A stretch of DNA of 64,000 bases from an archaeon (lineage in GTDB: Archaea; Thermoproteota; Nitrososphaeria; Nitrososphaerales; Gagatemarchaeaceae): NCBI GenBank assembly GCA_021827865.1, contig JAKAUC010000009.1:248001-312000 (forward strand), in the 5' to 3' direction. The translations under genes and the position numbers were made by a program. The notes beneath the pieces were generated by a model. The model searched no databases and had not been told where the DNA came from. It worked only from the letters and a program-made list of their open reading frames with translations. This document shows positions 1 through 8,110 of the stretch, piece by piece (within the stretch, counting starts at the first letter, position 1; every line of letters starts with the position of its first letter).

Positions 1-1245
1 GGCGAGGACTACGGGACTTCCGAGCTGAAGTTCGGCCCCGCGACCCTGGGTAACATCCCCGACGTGATCGAGAACCGCGGGTACTTCCCCGACACCAGGA
101 GCTCGATGGTCAGGATGACCGGCGGCCCCGACAAGAAGCTCCTCGTCGTAGGCCCCGACGTCTCGAACTTCGTGGAGGCGAAGAGGGACATAGCGGAGAG
201 GATGGTCTACCCCATGCGCAGCGGCGTCATAGACAGGGACGACGACAGGTCCTGGTCCGTGGTGAAGGAGCTGACGAGGTACGCGCTCCTCAGGCACGTC
301 CCCGACAGCCCGGGGTTCGAAGGGGTGAAGGCCGTGGCGGCCCTCTCTGCGGCCGCGCCGAGGTTCATGTACGAGAGGCTCTTCGACATACACCGGGAGC
401 TGAACCAGGAGGAGGGGAGGAAGGTGGTGAAGGCGGTCTCTGTCATCCCCCAGCCCTTCGCTGTGGCCATCTCCCAGAAGGTGCTGGCTTGCACCGTCCT
501 CGAGGCCGGGGCCGGGAACGTGCAGATCGCGCCTGTCAGCAGCGGCATGATATTCAACGCGCTCATCACCCTCAACAGGGCCGGAGGGGACTGCGACCTC
601 GTCGCGGCGGAGATACTCAGGGACGCCGGCTACGGGGACCTCGCCAGGGAGCCCAAGCTGGTGAAGCTGTTCAAGGAGTCCCTGGGGCTCGTCCCGAAGA
701 GCCTGAAGGACGTGATGGCCGACAAGAGCAACCCGAAGTACGGCGCCGTCTTCAGGGTCCCCAACACCAGGATATCCATAGACCTGGACAAGAACAGCTG
801 GCAGCGCTTCCTCATCGGGGAGTACTTCTTCGACCCGTCCAACGAGTACTTCTCGTCCTACTACCGCAGGGGGTTCCCCAAGCCGGCCGACTCCTACGCC
901 GAGGGGAGGCTTGTCTCCGGGACCACGGACATGGCCGAGGTGATCATCCAGTCGGTCCAGAAGTGCAGCTTCGAGATCCAGCCGGCCCTGTACCGCTCGA
1001 TATTCCTCTCCGGAGGGGGCTTCTCCTGGCAGGTCCCCCAGGGGATGGAGGGCTCGGCCGTCGACTCGTCCACGAAGCTGAAGCTGATGCTGGAGGCGAA
1101 GGGGATCCAGGGGGTCAACGTCACCCTGACCAAGAACCCGGTCTACAACGTCTGGCAGGGGTGCGTGGCCTACGGGATGTACATCCCCGACGACTTCACC
1201 TGGGACTGGGACGAGCGCGAAGGCTGGCAGTACCTAGACAGGTGA
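1..1245 (+). CDS. Archaeal actin-family ATPase (crenactin-like), 5' end outside window
   Basis: The frame is open from base 1, so the N-terminus lies upstream; 414 residues are visible. Actin-fold signatures: phosphate-1 loop DYGTS at visible residues 3-7, an actin-like 'VYPMRSGVI' segment near 70-78, phosphate-2 region EAGAGNVQIAPVSSG from about 168, and adenosine-binding LSGGGF at 336-341. The usual phosphate-2 Asp is Glu (EAG). Known role of archaeal actins: ATP-dependent filaments that shape the cell or its interior. The product should be cytosolic. The stop is 7 bp before a membrane-protein gene, which suggests an operon and possible tethering of filaments to the membrane. A GTG at 64 is not the start, because conserved phosphate-1 sequence lies upstream of it. 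Actin family is certain; the exact subfamily is not. Confidence 0.87.
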   Translation, partial: GEDYGTSELKFGPATLGNIPDVIENRGYFPDTRSSMVRMTGGPDKKLLVVGPDVSNFVEAKRDIAERMVYPMRSGVIDRDDDRSWSVVKELTRYALLRHVPDSPGFEGVKAVAALSAAAPRFMYERLFDIHRELNQEEGRKVVKAVSVIPQPFAVAISQKVLACTVLEAGAGNVQIAPVSSGMIFNALITLNRAGGDCDLVAAEILRDAGYGDLAREPKLVKLFKESLGLVPKSLKDVMADKSNPKYGAVFRVPNTRISIDLDKNSWQRFLIGEYFFDPSNEYFSSYYRRGFPKPADSYAEGRLVSGTTDMAEVIIQSVQKCSFEIQPALYRSIFLSGGGFSWQVPQGMEGSAVDSSTKLKLMLEAKGIQGVNVTLTKNPVYNVWQGCVAYGMYIPDDFTWDWDEREGWQYLDR

Positions 1246-1252
1246 GGCCGCG

Positions 1253-2134
1253 TTGACGTTCGAAGAGACGGAGAAGAGGCGGGCCGCCCTGCTCCGGGGC
1301 CCCAGGAGCCCGAGGAAGGCCGCGAGGCCCCTGCTGGTCGTCTTCGTCGCGCTCACCCTCGCCCTGATCTACCTCATCGCGGCCCCCTACGTCGGCCAGC
1401 TGTCCAACGACTACGCGGCCACGGCCGGGGTGGGGGCCCTCGGCGCCCTGGTCCTCCTGGGCCTGAGGTACCCGTACTACAGGAAGGTCCACACGCCGTC
1501 CGGGTCGCTGTCCATCGCGTTCCTCGACGTCATGGCCTGGGTCGGGGTCGTGGGGGTCCTCGTCTGGAGCTTCGTCTTCCCCACCCTGCACTCGTTCCCA
1601 GCCAGCATGGTCCTCTACCTGTTCTACCTCCCCCAGTTCCCCATAGGGGTCTACTCGCTGACGTTCATCTGGGCGATGCTCATCGTCCTCAGGGTGGTCC
1701 TCCAGCCGTTCACCAAGCCGCCGTCGGAGAGGGTGTACGCAGACATCGAGTCGTCCCTCCGCAAGCTCACCGAAACGGTGAACCAGGTCGGCCTGCAGAT
1801 GAGGGGGACGGACCGCAAGGTCGACCCGGCCCTGGCGGACAAGGTGTCGTCGATAATGTCGGAGATAACCGCCGTGAGGAAGGACCTCTCCACGATAAAG
1901 ACCGCGGGGCCCGCCGTCTACTCCGCCCCGGCTCCCCCCAGCGTCTCCAGCGTGAGGGTCGTGGCCACCCAGGCCCCCCCGCCCCGCCCGAGGGAGCAGG
2001 TCGCGGTCGTGAGGCCCGCGCCCCAGGAGGTTCAGCCGAGGGCGGAGGGCGGGACAGGCGTAGCCGTCCCCGAGTCGGCGGTCAACAACCCCTGGCTCGA
2101 CGTGCTGTCCAGGCGGCGGGCGAAGAAGGACTGA
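1253..2134 (+). CDS. Four-TM membrane protein with coiled coil and proline-rich tail, linked to actin
   Basis: 293 aa from a TTG start 7 bp after the actin stop, with GGTGAGG just upstream as ribosome site. Hydrophobic segments at about 26-46, 57-73, 86-110 and 117-152 make an N-terminal membrane domain. Residues 155-215 are charged and helical (coiled-coil-like). Residues 220-265 are rich in Pro, Ala and Val. The C-terminus ends in a compact hydrophobic/basic motif, NNPWLDVLSRRRAKKD. I do not recognise the family. The architecture (membrane anchor, spacer helix, flexible linker, short terminal helix) and tight coupling to the actin gene suggest a membrane partner of the filament. This recalls arcadin-2, whose C-terminal helix binds crenactin, but no homology to it is visible. 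Confidence 0.75.
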   Translation: MTFEETEKRRAALLRGPRSPRKAARPLLVVFVALTLALIYLIAAPYVGQLSNDYAATAGVGALGALVLLGLRYPYYRKVHTPSGSLSIAFLDVMAWVGVVGVLVWSFVFPTLHSFPASMVLYLFYLPQFPIGVYSLTFIWAMLIVLRVVLQPFTKPPSERVYADIESSLRKLTETVNQVGLQMRGTDRKVDPALADKVSSIMSEITAVRKDLSTIKTAGPAVYSAPAPPSVSSVRVVATQAPPPRPREQVAVVRPAPQEVQPRAEGGTGVAVPESAVNNPWLDVLSRRRAKKD

Positions 2135-2139
2135 GGGGC

Positions 2140-2163
2140 CAGGCAGGAGGCCTGTCCTTTTTT
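2140..2163 (+). terminator. Hairpin plus T-run terminator of the actin operon
   Basis: Stem CAGGC (2140-2144) and GCCTG (2150-2154) with loop AGGAG, then TCCTTTTTT. It starts 5 bp after the membrane-protein stop. Confidence 0.6.
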
Positions 2164-2467
2164 CGGATTACGTGGAATATTGGGGTCAGTTCCTATGTGA
2201 ATTCTGAACATCGACCTGAAGCTGCCTCGGGTCGGACGCTCCCCGACTTCTGGTCGGATTTGAGCGGTAATTAGCTGGCAAATTGAGAACGACTTTGGCC
2301 AAGGGCCCGAGCCGCATGGAGACAATACTCCACTACGCGACGACCTGGGCCAGAGGCAGGCGAACGGAACCGGATGTCCTAACTGAGGTCTGATAGGAAT
2401 ATACCACGAATTCGTCCGGTCCAGGCGAAATTGGCAGAGCTGCTGACTTATGCGCCTGCCGAATAAT
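2164..2467. other. Non-coding left border of the accessory island
   Basis: About 300 bases without a credible gene. The only structure is repeat copy R1 (2224-2266). Base composition drops from very GC-rich to nearly balanced within this stretch, marking the entry into the island. Confidence 0.5.
2224..2266 (-). repeat. Dispersed tRNA-3'-end-like repeat, copy R1
   Basis: Bases 2228-2253 match 8117-8142 exactly over 26 bp. On the minus strand the unit reads like a tRNA T-arm (CTCAAATCCGACC) followed by GAAGTCGGGGAGCGTCCGACC. Related, less similar copies lie at 7200-7250 and 10954-11008. Confidence 0.7.
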
Positions 2468-2526
2468 TGGTCATTGTATTGACCAAACCATTATAAAACA
2501 ATGGTCAACGAAGTACCTAATGACCA
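2468..2526 (+). promoter_or_regulatory. Promoter with four TGGTCA/TGACCA half-sites around the TATA box
   Basis: TATA-like TTATAAAAC at 2491-2499 lies 26 nt before the ATG at 2520, predicting a leaderless mRNA. TGGTCA (2468-2473) and TGACCA (2480-2485) form an inverted repeat with a 6-nt spacer upstream of TATA. A second pair, TGGTCA (2502-2507) and TGACCA (2521-2526), brackets the transcription start. The layout suggests repression by a dimeric regulator at two operators. Confidence 0.6.
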
Positions 2527-4025
2527 TGAGCACTCCAGAGTTGTTCGACAGCAATCCGTGGTGGGTCGACCCAAGCTCGATAGAGCGGGACAAAAACGTC
2601 CAAGAATGGGCGAATGCGAAGTTCAAGTGGAATCCAAGACTCGGAGAAACGATACGATGGGACGTTGATGTCATCTATGTATTGCGCGGGCCTCGGCAAG
2701 TAGGGAAGACCACCCTATCTAAGCTAAAAGTCAGAGAACTGCTTGGGAGAGGAACTCCGCCGAGAGCCATCCTCTATTGGGCTTGTGACCTGGTCGAAAA
2801 ACCAGAAAGGTTGGTGGAAATTGTAGATGCGTATCTAACCTTCTCGCGCGGAATCAAGGGAAGACGCTACATCTTCCTGGACGAGATATCCTCCGTCAAG
2901 GACTGGCAGAAGGGCATCAAGTATCTCTATGATCGAGGAAGACTGAAGGGCTCTACCTTGATATTGACGGGCTCTCACAGCATTGACTTGAGAAGGGCCT
3001 CGGAAAACCTAGCAAGGCGGAGGGGGGACGTTCACAAACTCGGGGACAAACTGCCCGACAAGATTCTATTGCCCATGAAATTTTCGGAATATGCGGAGAC
3101 GAGAAGCGAAAACATAGCGATGCTGATTAGCAGTCAGAACATTCTGAAGAGGGAAAGACGGCACCAAGTGATTTCGCAGATTGCAAGTGGTAACCTTCCC
3201 GAAGAATTACAGGAAGCATTTCTCCACTTGAAAGAATTGAACCAACTCTACAACGAGTATCTGATAACTGGAGGAATCCCAAGTGCCATCAATGCCTTCG
3301 TCTCAGATGGCACCATAACAAAGGACATCTACGAGGGATACGTCGAACTGCTTCTCAGAGACATCAGAAAGTGGGGCGGAAATGACGCGCTAATGAGGCA
3401 AGTGGTAAGAAAGATAGCGGACACTCTTGGGTCTCCCGTCAGTCTGCACAATCTGCAGGAGGATACAGAGATATCATCGCACAATACCGTCTCTTCGTAC
3501 CTAGAATATCTGAAGGATAGCTTCGTCTTGGCCGGAATTTACCGGCTAGACCAGAGCAAGGACTCACCCATCCACAGGGGGGAGAGGAAGATCTACTTCG
3601 AAGATCCGTTCATGTATCACGCCCTAAGGTCGTGGTCCCTAGCTGTTGAACCGTACGAGGAAGCTCTCGATTATCTCAAGAAAGCCGAGAACATCGGGAA
3701 GCTAACGGAGAGCGTCGTCGCGAATCACCTCGTGAGACTACTCTTTAGCTACTCGCCTTCCACTCAGTTCGACTATGCCACCCTGTTGTTCTTTTCACAA
3801 AGCAAGAAGAGACGCGAACTCGATTTCGCTGTCAGACAATCAACTCGATATCTGCCGGTCGAGGTTAAGTATCAAGCAAAAGTTCGGAAAGAGGATGGTT
3901 TTGGTATCATCGACTTTCAAAAGGGAGGTAAGGCCTCGAACGGCTTACTACTTACAAGGGACTCACTGGAATCCCGAAGAAGCTACTTGGAGATTCCTGT
4001 TTCCATATTCTTGCTGCTGGTGTAG
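2520..4025 (+). CDS. AAA ATPase with DUF4143 C-terminal domain
   Basis: 501 aa. Walker A GPRQVGKTT (57-65), Walker B RYIFLDEIS (116-124) and sensor LILTGSHS (147-154) define an AAA_14-type ATPase. The C-terminal half is DUF4143-like, with helical 'YLEYLKDSFVLAGIYRLD' and a nuclease-like ELDF...VEVKYQ (D435, E448, K450; the D-ExK spacing of PD-(D/E)XK folds). Members are common in archaeal accessory regions; the biological role is unresolved. The gene is AT-richer than the core genes and sits alone between intergenic regions, so horizontal acquisition is likely. The start is the ATG 26 nt downstream of a clear TATA box. Confidence 0.85.
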   Translation: MTMSTPELFDSNPWWVDPSSIERDKNVQEWANAKFKWNPRLGETIRWDVDVIYVLRGPRQVGKTTLSKLKVRELLGRGTPPRAILYWACDLVEKPERLVEIVDAYLTFSRGIKGRRYIFLDEISSVKDWQKGIKYLYDRGRLKGSTLILTGSHSIDLRRASENLARRRGDVHKLGDKLPDKILLPMKFSEYAETRSENIAMLISSQNILKRERRHQVISQIASGNLPEELQEAFLHLKELNQLYNEYLITGGIPSAINAFVSDGTITKDIYEGYVELLLRDIRKWGGNDALMRQVVRKIADTLGSPVSLHNLQEDTEISSHNTVSSYLEYLKDSFVLAGIYRLDQSKDSPIHRGERKIYFEDPFMYHALRSWSLAVEPYEEALDYLKKAENIGKLTESVVANHLVRLLFSYSPSTQFDYATLLFFSQSKKRRELDFAVRQSTRYLPVEVKYQAKVRKEDGFGIIDFQKGGKASNGLLLTRDSLESRRSYLEIPVSIFLLLV

Positions 4026-4241
4026 TGCAGGCCATTGATCGAGGAAATTCCAGTTTGTCTCCTCTGCTCCACCTTCTCTTGGAATTCAAAGAACCATCTT
4101 GTCTCTTCTAGCGTATTTTCACCAGCCCCGCAAAGCTCGGCCGCCAGCTTAGCGATATCATTCCACACCTCTGTTGACTCTTCATGATCGGTTCGAACGG
4201 AAGGCAACGGAATCACTTGGCGCCTACAACGTGATAAGGAC

Positions 4242-5402
4242 ATGAGAGAGCGACAGAATCGAGCGAAGACTGACGAAGGACCTATTCGAAAGGCTCGTAG
4301 GAAGACACAAGGCAAAGACAGCGGTCTGTCAGGATTGCCGGCGCTTTCGTCTGCCGTTGCCGGTTCTCAGTCGATTGGGGTTCTTTACGTAGTACCGATC
4401 ACACTTACGAATTCCCAGTCCTCGCCTACTCCTGCTCCATTCCAGCAGATGATTGTGGTGGACAGCGCCGCCTATGCGGCGCATGAGGCTCCGAACCTTC
4501 AGAACGTCGAGTTCCTCTATCCCAATGGGACAGCGATTCCCAGCTGGCTAGAAAGCGGCAACTCGAACACGGCGACTGCAACTGTGTATTGGCTCAAACT
4601 CTCTGGCGGCATCCCCGCTGATTCCAGCGTCACCGTGTACATGGGATTCGCCGATGTCAATGTGAACCTGTTCAGCATCTCCTCACACATGCATTCAGGT
4701 TTGGTAGGAGAGGCACCCGAACTCAGCCCCACCTACGCACAATACGACAACGGTAGAAGCGTGTTCAACTTTTATGACAACTTCGCGACTGCATCCAGCC
4801 TTTCATCGTGGACATACAGCCTTCCAGGAGGATCGTTCACCATCAACAATGGGCTAACGGTGAACTTCGCAACGTCAGGCCAATACTTCGTCACCACCGC
4901 CACCTATGGACCTGGGACAGCTTTCGACGCTTCCATGACTTACATCGCTGACACCGATAATGTAGGATATGTCAACGTCAACCAGCCAGGGTTTGGGATT
5001 GGAGGTGCCGTATGGTCAGGGGCTTTCATCAGGTTGGCCTGCGGAGTGACCTATCCTGACCAGCTCAGCGCCGGCGAAGTCAACGGGTGCGGCGGAGGGG
5101 GATTCGGGTACATCCTCCCGAGCGAAGGAGTGACGGGAGTCTATTCGGTCGACGTTCTGTCAGCCAGCTCCTCGATTCAGTATGTCGGTTACTCCATGGG
5201 TTCTTCGACTCAACCGATTAGCGGCCAGGCGCCCAACTATCCAAGCAATGTCGGGTTCCAGATAGCCAACTGTGGAGGGGGCCCCAACTGTTCTGGTTAC
5301 GGCAACTCGCTATCTGTCCAATGGGCCAGAGTTAGGGGGGCTCCGCCTAACGGCGTCATGCCAAGCGTATCTATCGGCACTCTAGAAGATTTTCACGGCT
5401 AA
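4242..5402 (+). CDS. DUF2341-type surface protein lacking a recognisable signal peptide
   Basis: 386 aa. Residues about 45-145 match the DUF2341 pattern of archaeal and bacterial surface proteins: 'YVVPITLTNSQ', then 'NVEFLYPNGTAIPSWLES', then 'VTVYMGF'. The rest is a Gly/Ser/Asn-rich beta-sandwich-like segment (concanavalin-like fold inferred), with paired Cys near the C-terminus. Such proteins are normally exported and bind polymers. The N-terminus here is basic and polar (MRERQNRAKTDEG), not a signal peptide, so the original 5' end may have been lost when the island was rearranged. There is no C-terminal anchor. No neighbour helps with function. Confidence 0.65.
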   Translation: MRERQNRAKTDEGPIRKARRKTQGKDSGLSGLPALSSAVAGSQSIGVLYVVPITLTNSQSSPTPAPFQQMIVVDSAAYAAHEAPNLQNVEFLYPNGTAIPSWLESGNSNTATATVYWLKLSGGIPADSSVTVYMGFADVNVNLFSISSHMHSGLVGEAPELSPTYAQYDNGRSVFNFYDNFATASSLSSWTYSLPGGSFTINNGLTVNFATSGQYFVTTATYGPGTAFDASMTYIADTDNVGYVNVNQPGFGIGGAVWSGAFIRLACGVTYPDQLSAGEVNGCGGGGFGYILPSEGVTGVYSVDVLSASSSIQYVGYSMGSSTQPISGQAPNYPSNVGFQIANCGGGPNCSGYGNSLSVQWARVRGAPPNGVMPSVSIGTLEDFHG

Positions 5403-5547
5403 TGCGGCAAAATGCTCAAGCGCTAGGCCAACCTAGACTACCGCGTGATGATGTATTTCCGGTGGAGGCGCATGCGATCTTTGAGGGAAGGAGCGCCGAG
5501 GGTCTGATTCGATGCCACATCTGTTATATCAAATCCTAGCGTAAACA

Positions 5548-5667
5548 GCCAAAGTGGCGAACTTCTGGCGTTCGCCGTCAGGGTCAAGCATTCGGGACTT
5601 GCCAAACATTCCCTGCAAGACATTTCGAGACAGTCCGGGAGCAATTGCAGATTAGGGCGCGATGAAC
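5548..5667. repeat. 120-bp imperfect direct repeat, copy A
   Basis: Closely similar to 7279-7400 in the same orientation, with a shared core GGCGTTCGCCGTCAGGGTC. Each copy lies just 3' of a minus-strand gene (metallopeptidase here, VapC at the other). One minus-strand frame stays open in both copies and mostly differs at synonymous positions (shared SRMLDPDGERQKF), suggesting decayed coding sequence. The rest of the 5403-5704 gap holds nothing else I can support. Confidence 0.7.
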
Positions 5668-5704
5668 TCTCCGTACAGTTTCAGCGGTCCATCTTCTTGG
5701 GGTG

Positions 5705-6373
5705 TCATCGCTTGGAAAGGGCACGGCTTTCGTACAACCTCTTCACCACCGAAGCCGCACCTTCCCTTGTGACCAGGTTCCATGACCTTGCGTAGCTGTC
5801 CTTCATGCCTGGGTTTGCCTTGGACGACTCCCACCACCTCTCCTGCTTGAGATATCGCTCCGAATCCTTCCCGAAGGCGGCCCTGAACGTCTCCACCATC
5901 AGTCCATGGACCGGGACATGAACGATAGTTGATTCGGTCTCTCCTCCAAGGGACTCCCTCAGCCTCTTCCAATAGCCTTTCAGCACACCGTCGTTGTCGT
6001 CGAACAGCGTGTGGGCCAACTCGTGGACGAGCGAGGTTATCTGTCCGTCTAGGTTCTCCCCTTTCTCCCCTATCCACAGGGTCAGGGGCTCAGAGAACGG
6101 ATATCTGACCGAGGAGACGACGTAGGCCCTGATCTCCTTTCTCTTCCATTCGAGGCCGGAGATTCTCGCCATCTGTGAGAGGAGGCACTTCGAGTGCCCA
6201 TCCCAGGTCCGTTGGATTCTTGCCGCCTGCTCTCTGCCCCTCCGAATCCCATCAGCAGTGAGTTCGCGCTCTTCATAGCCGCTGAGCACCCGATTGTAGA
6301 TTCTGGAGTAGGTTACCAGGACCTTCGGAAGGTTTCGCATCGAAGCGGAGGCTGGACGCCTTCTCTTAACCAT
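5705..6373 (-). CDS. Predicted HExxH zinc metallopeptidase
   Basis: 222 aa. The sequence TSLVHELAHTLFDD contains HELAH (H117, E118, H121), the gluzincin/minigluzincin zinc and catalytic motif. A third ligand could come from 'HVPVHGLMVETFRAAFG' about 35 residues later. There is no signal peptide or membrane segment, so it is cytoplasmic. The N-terminus is Arg-rich (MVKRRRPASASMR). Small soluble zincins like this often sit in mobile regions, sometimes as toxins or regulator proteases; nothing specific ties this one to a substrate. It lies between a long repeat and a VapBC module, all on the minus strand. Confidence 0.6.
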   Translation of the reverse strand: MVKRRRPASASMRNLPKVLVTYSRIYNRVLSGYEERELTADGIRRGREQAARIQRTWDGHSKCLLSQMARISGLEWKRKEIRAYVVSSVRYPFSEPLTLWIGEKGENLDGQITSLVHELAHTLFDDNDGVLKGYWKRLRESLGGETESTIVHVPVHGLMVETFRAAFGKDSERYLKQERWWESSKANPGMKDSYARSWNLVTREGAASVVKRLYESRALSKR

Positions 6374-6396
6374 CTCTCAGCGGGGACGCATGAACC

Positions 6397-6816
6397 CTAG
6401 GCGCGGCCACCGAGCCTGACAACCTCTCTCGTGGTCCAGACCCTGACCTTGCTCTGGCGTTTCAAGTGCCTGTCGTCGCTCCATATCCCATCGCAGCGCG
6501 CAGCCAGGGCCGCGGCCACAAACGGGACGTCGTTTTCGTCCACCTTGTTCATGGCCTTCTCGGCTTCTCTCCACCGCGAAAGCACCTGGCCCTCTTCGAC
6601 AAATCGAGTCCGCCCGAGCAGGGCGTCCAGGACCGACTCGATTTCACTCCTTGAGAGGCCCGATTTCTCCTCCACTTCGTCCAGATGTTCCCTGGTTTCA
6701 TCGATGAGATGGGCTGGGACGAGGAACTCATGGTTCGAGCCCATGATGATCCCTCTGACGGTCGAGTTCTTGATCAGGGCCTTGAGGAACACGTTCGTGT
6801 CGAGCACGAACTTCAA
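6397..6816 (-). CDS. vapC: PIN-domain ribonuclease toxin (VapC family)
   Basis: 139 aa, the usual PIN length. Acidic active site: D6 (MKFVLDTN), E40, D93/D96 ([15 protein letters not shown]) and D114/D115 (IWSDDRHL). PIN toxins cleave tRNA or rRNA when free of antitoxin. The start codon overlaps the stop of the upstream ribbon-helix-helix gene by 4 bp, the classic antitoxin-toxin coupling. Confidence 0.88.
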   Translation of the reverse strand: MKFVLDTNVFLKALIKNSTVRGIIMGSNHEFLVPAHLIDETREHLDEVEEKSGLSRSEIESVLDALLGRTRFVEEGQVLSRWREAEKAMNKVDENDVPFVAAALAARCDGIWSDDRHLKRQSKVRVWTTREVVRLGGRA

Positions 6817-7055
6817 TCGCTTCTTCGTTCCATTTTCTTCCTGTATCGGGATGCCAGAGCCGCGTTCACCCTGCGCCCCACTTCCAGGGCGTCCTTCTCA
6901 GTCAGTCTGCTCCTCCTTGTCACTTCGTCCATGAGTTCAAGCTTGCTCGCATACTCCCACATGGCCTGCCTGGCTACTTCGCTCCATTTTATCTCGGGAT
7001 GACTTCGCATGATCCTTCGGAGTTCTTCCGGAACTGCCAGGGTCACGTTTGCCAT
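6813..7055 (-). CDS. vapB: Ribbon-helix-helix antitoxin of the first VapBC pair
   Basis: 80 aa. N-terminal strand [17 protein letters not shown] plus two helices ([21 protein letters not shown]) form an RHH DNA-binding domain. The basic C-terminal part ([19 protein letters not shown]) would wrap the PIN toxin. It is cotranscribed with vapC (4-bp overlap). GGAGAAGGAG just before the ATG is a strong ribosome site. Confidence 0.82.
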   Translation of the reverse strand: MANVTLAVPEELRRIMRSHPEIKWSEVARQAMWEYASKLELMDEVTRRSRLTEKDALEVGRRVNAALASRYRKKMERRSD

Positions 7056-7056
7056 G

Positions 7057-7105
7057 CTCCTTCTCCCGTATTTGCGTTATGTGTATTCACATATTATTAA
7101 ACAAG
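7057..7105 (-). promoter_or_regulatory. vapBC promoter with inverted-repeat operator
   Basis: On the minus strand: AT-rich TATA-like TTTAATAATA (about 7093-7102), then the inverted repeat ATGTG-AATA-CACAT (7079-7092), then the ribosome site (7057-7066) before the ATG at 7055. The repeat lies at the expected transcription start, a typical place for autorepression by an RHH antitoxin. Confidence 0.55.
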
Positions 7106-7199
7106 CTGGCTTCGAGCCCAACTCTCCTGTGCTACTCATGCCCAACGCAGGCCGAGGCGTTCGCGCACAGGTGCAAGGACCACCTCTACGGGACAAAGG

Positions 7200-7250
7200 G
7201 TGCCGCGGGTCGGACACTCCCCTTCCCCTTCGGGTCGGACTTGGCCCGAC
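7200..7250 (-). repeat. Dispersed tRNA-3'-end-like repeat, copy R2
   Basis: Shares GTGCCGCGGGTCGGAC with R4 (8111-8158) and the T-arm-like end on the minus strand (GGGCCAAGTCCGACC), but has a few extra bases in the middle. Confidence 0.55.
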
Positions 7251-7278
7251 GTGCACTGGCGCAGATCTTGGCACGAAC

Positions 7279-7400
7279 GCCAAGAGTGGTAAATTTCTGG
7301 CGTTCGCCGTCAGGGTCGAGCATTCGGGACCTGCCAAACCTTCCCTGCAAGACACATCGAGATAATCCTGGAGCAATTGCGGGTGGGAGCGCAATGAGCC
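7279..7400. repeat. 120-bp imperfect direct repeat, copy B
   Basis: Second copy of the 5548-5667 repeat, immediately 3' of the VapC gene at 7401-7823. Confidence 0.7.
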
Positions 7401-7823
7401 CTAGGCGCGGCTCGCCGGCACGAATATGACCTCGTCCTTCAGATCTCTGAAGTGCCTATCCCCAGTCACCACCCGGGCGCCGCATTCCCTCGCCGTGGCG
7501 AGCACAATCGAATCAGCCAACCCCCAGTCCTTCACCAACAGTCTTCTCTCGACGTCGAGCTCGCCCGCCTTGGTGGCCAGGTCTCCGTTAAGCGCCGTCA
7601 CATCGGATGATGACGCCACAAACGTCAGCTTTTGCAGCCTTCCCTCCTCGGTCTCTCGGCTGTGGCGAATCTCTTTCAGAAGCTTTCTGCTCAGCTCTGC
7701 GACAACGATCGTTGGCGTCGCGCAGTTCTGACCTTCGACGAAACTTCTCACCTTCCCCCCGGCGTCGCTACCGGCGAAGTACTCGACCCAGGCGTAGGTG
7801 TCTATCACGAAGTCAGAATTCAT
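7401..7823 (-). CDS. vapC: PIN-domain ribonuclease toxin (second VapC)
   Basis: 140 aa. PIN catalytic acids: D8 (FVIDTYAWVEYF), E43 (VVAELSRKL), D104 (WGLADSIVLATA) and D122 (VVTGDRHF). It overlaps the upstream antitoxin gene by 11 bp. It is only distantly similar to the PIN toxin at 6397-6816, so the two are independent modules, not a duplication. Confidence 0.9.
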   Translation of the reverse strand: MNSDFVIDTYAWVEYFAGSDAGGKVRSFVEGQNCATPTIVVAELSRKLLKEIRHSRETEEGRLQKLTFVASSSDVTALNGDLATKAGELDVERRLLVKDWGLADSIVLATARECGARVVTGDRHFRDLKDEVIFVPASRA

Positions 7824-8013
7824 GGAACTGCGACTCTTCTTCCTCGGTGAACGGCTTGAGACTGGGATTCGAGCCGAACATCGACTTGGGGACCTTCAGC
7901 TTCTCCTTCGCCAGAGCGGCGATGACCTCGTCGTAGCTCTTCGCCCCGGTCTTCTTCATCAACTCCTTGAGCAGATTGGCCGTCCTCTTCCTGGTCTGAA
8001 TCGTGGTGCTCAT
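7813..8013 (-). CDS. Antitoxin of the second VapBC pair
   Basis: 66 aa, MSTTIQTRKRTANLLKELMK... The short N-terminal strand plus 'KRTANLLKELMKKTGAKSYDEVIAALAKEK' is the pattern of the archaeal VapB-like antitoxins that pair with PIN toxins; the acidic C-terminus (FTEEEESQFHEF) fits a toxin-contacting tail. The frame stays open upstream, but the ATG at 8013 lies 5 bp inside a large palindrome and about 26 nt below a TATA-like element, so it is the probable start. Confidence 0.75.
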   Translation of the reverse strand: MSTTIQTRKRTANLLKELMKKTGAKSYDEVIAALAKEKLKVPKSMFGSNPSLKPFTEEEESQFHEF

Positions 8014-8018
8014 CGAGG

Positions 8019-8042
8019 TAACTATGGCTATAGCCATAGTTA
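8019..8042 (-). promoter_or_regulatory. 24-bp perfect palindrome at the antitoxin promoter
   Basis: Half-site TAACTATGGCTA is followed by its exact complement, with no mismatch or spacer. It lies 5 bp upstream of the antitoxin ATG and overlaps a TATA-like TTTAACTATG on the minus strand. The best explanation is an autoregulatory operator. Confidence 0.7.
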
Positions 8043-8110
8043 AAGTGAGCGTCCGAGTGCCAGGAGAGGCAGCCCTGGATGATGCAATGAAACTCCCACT
8101 TGTAATGTGG

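Noticed and set aside
3983-4315. 110-residue minus-strand frame between the ATPase and the DUF2341 gene
   Set aside because: It contains a plausible helical stretch but overlaps both flanking genes, has no promoter or ribosome site and no recognisable family.
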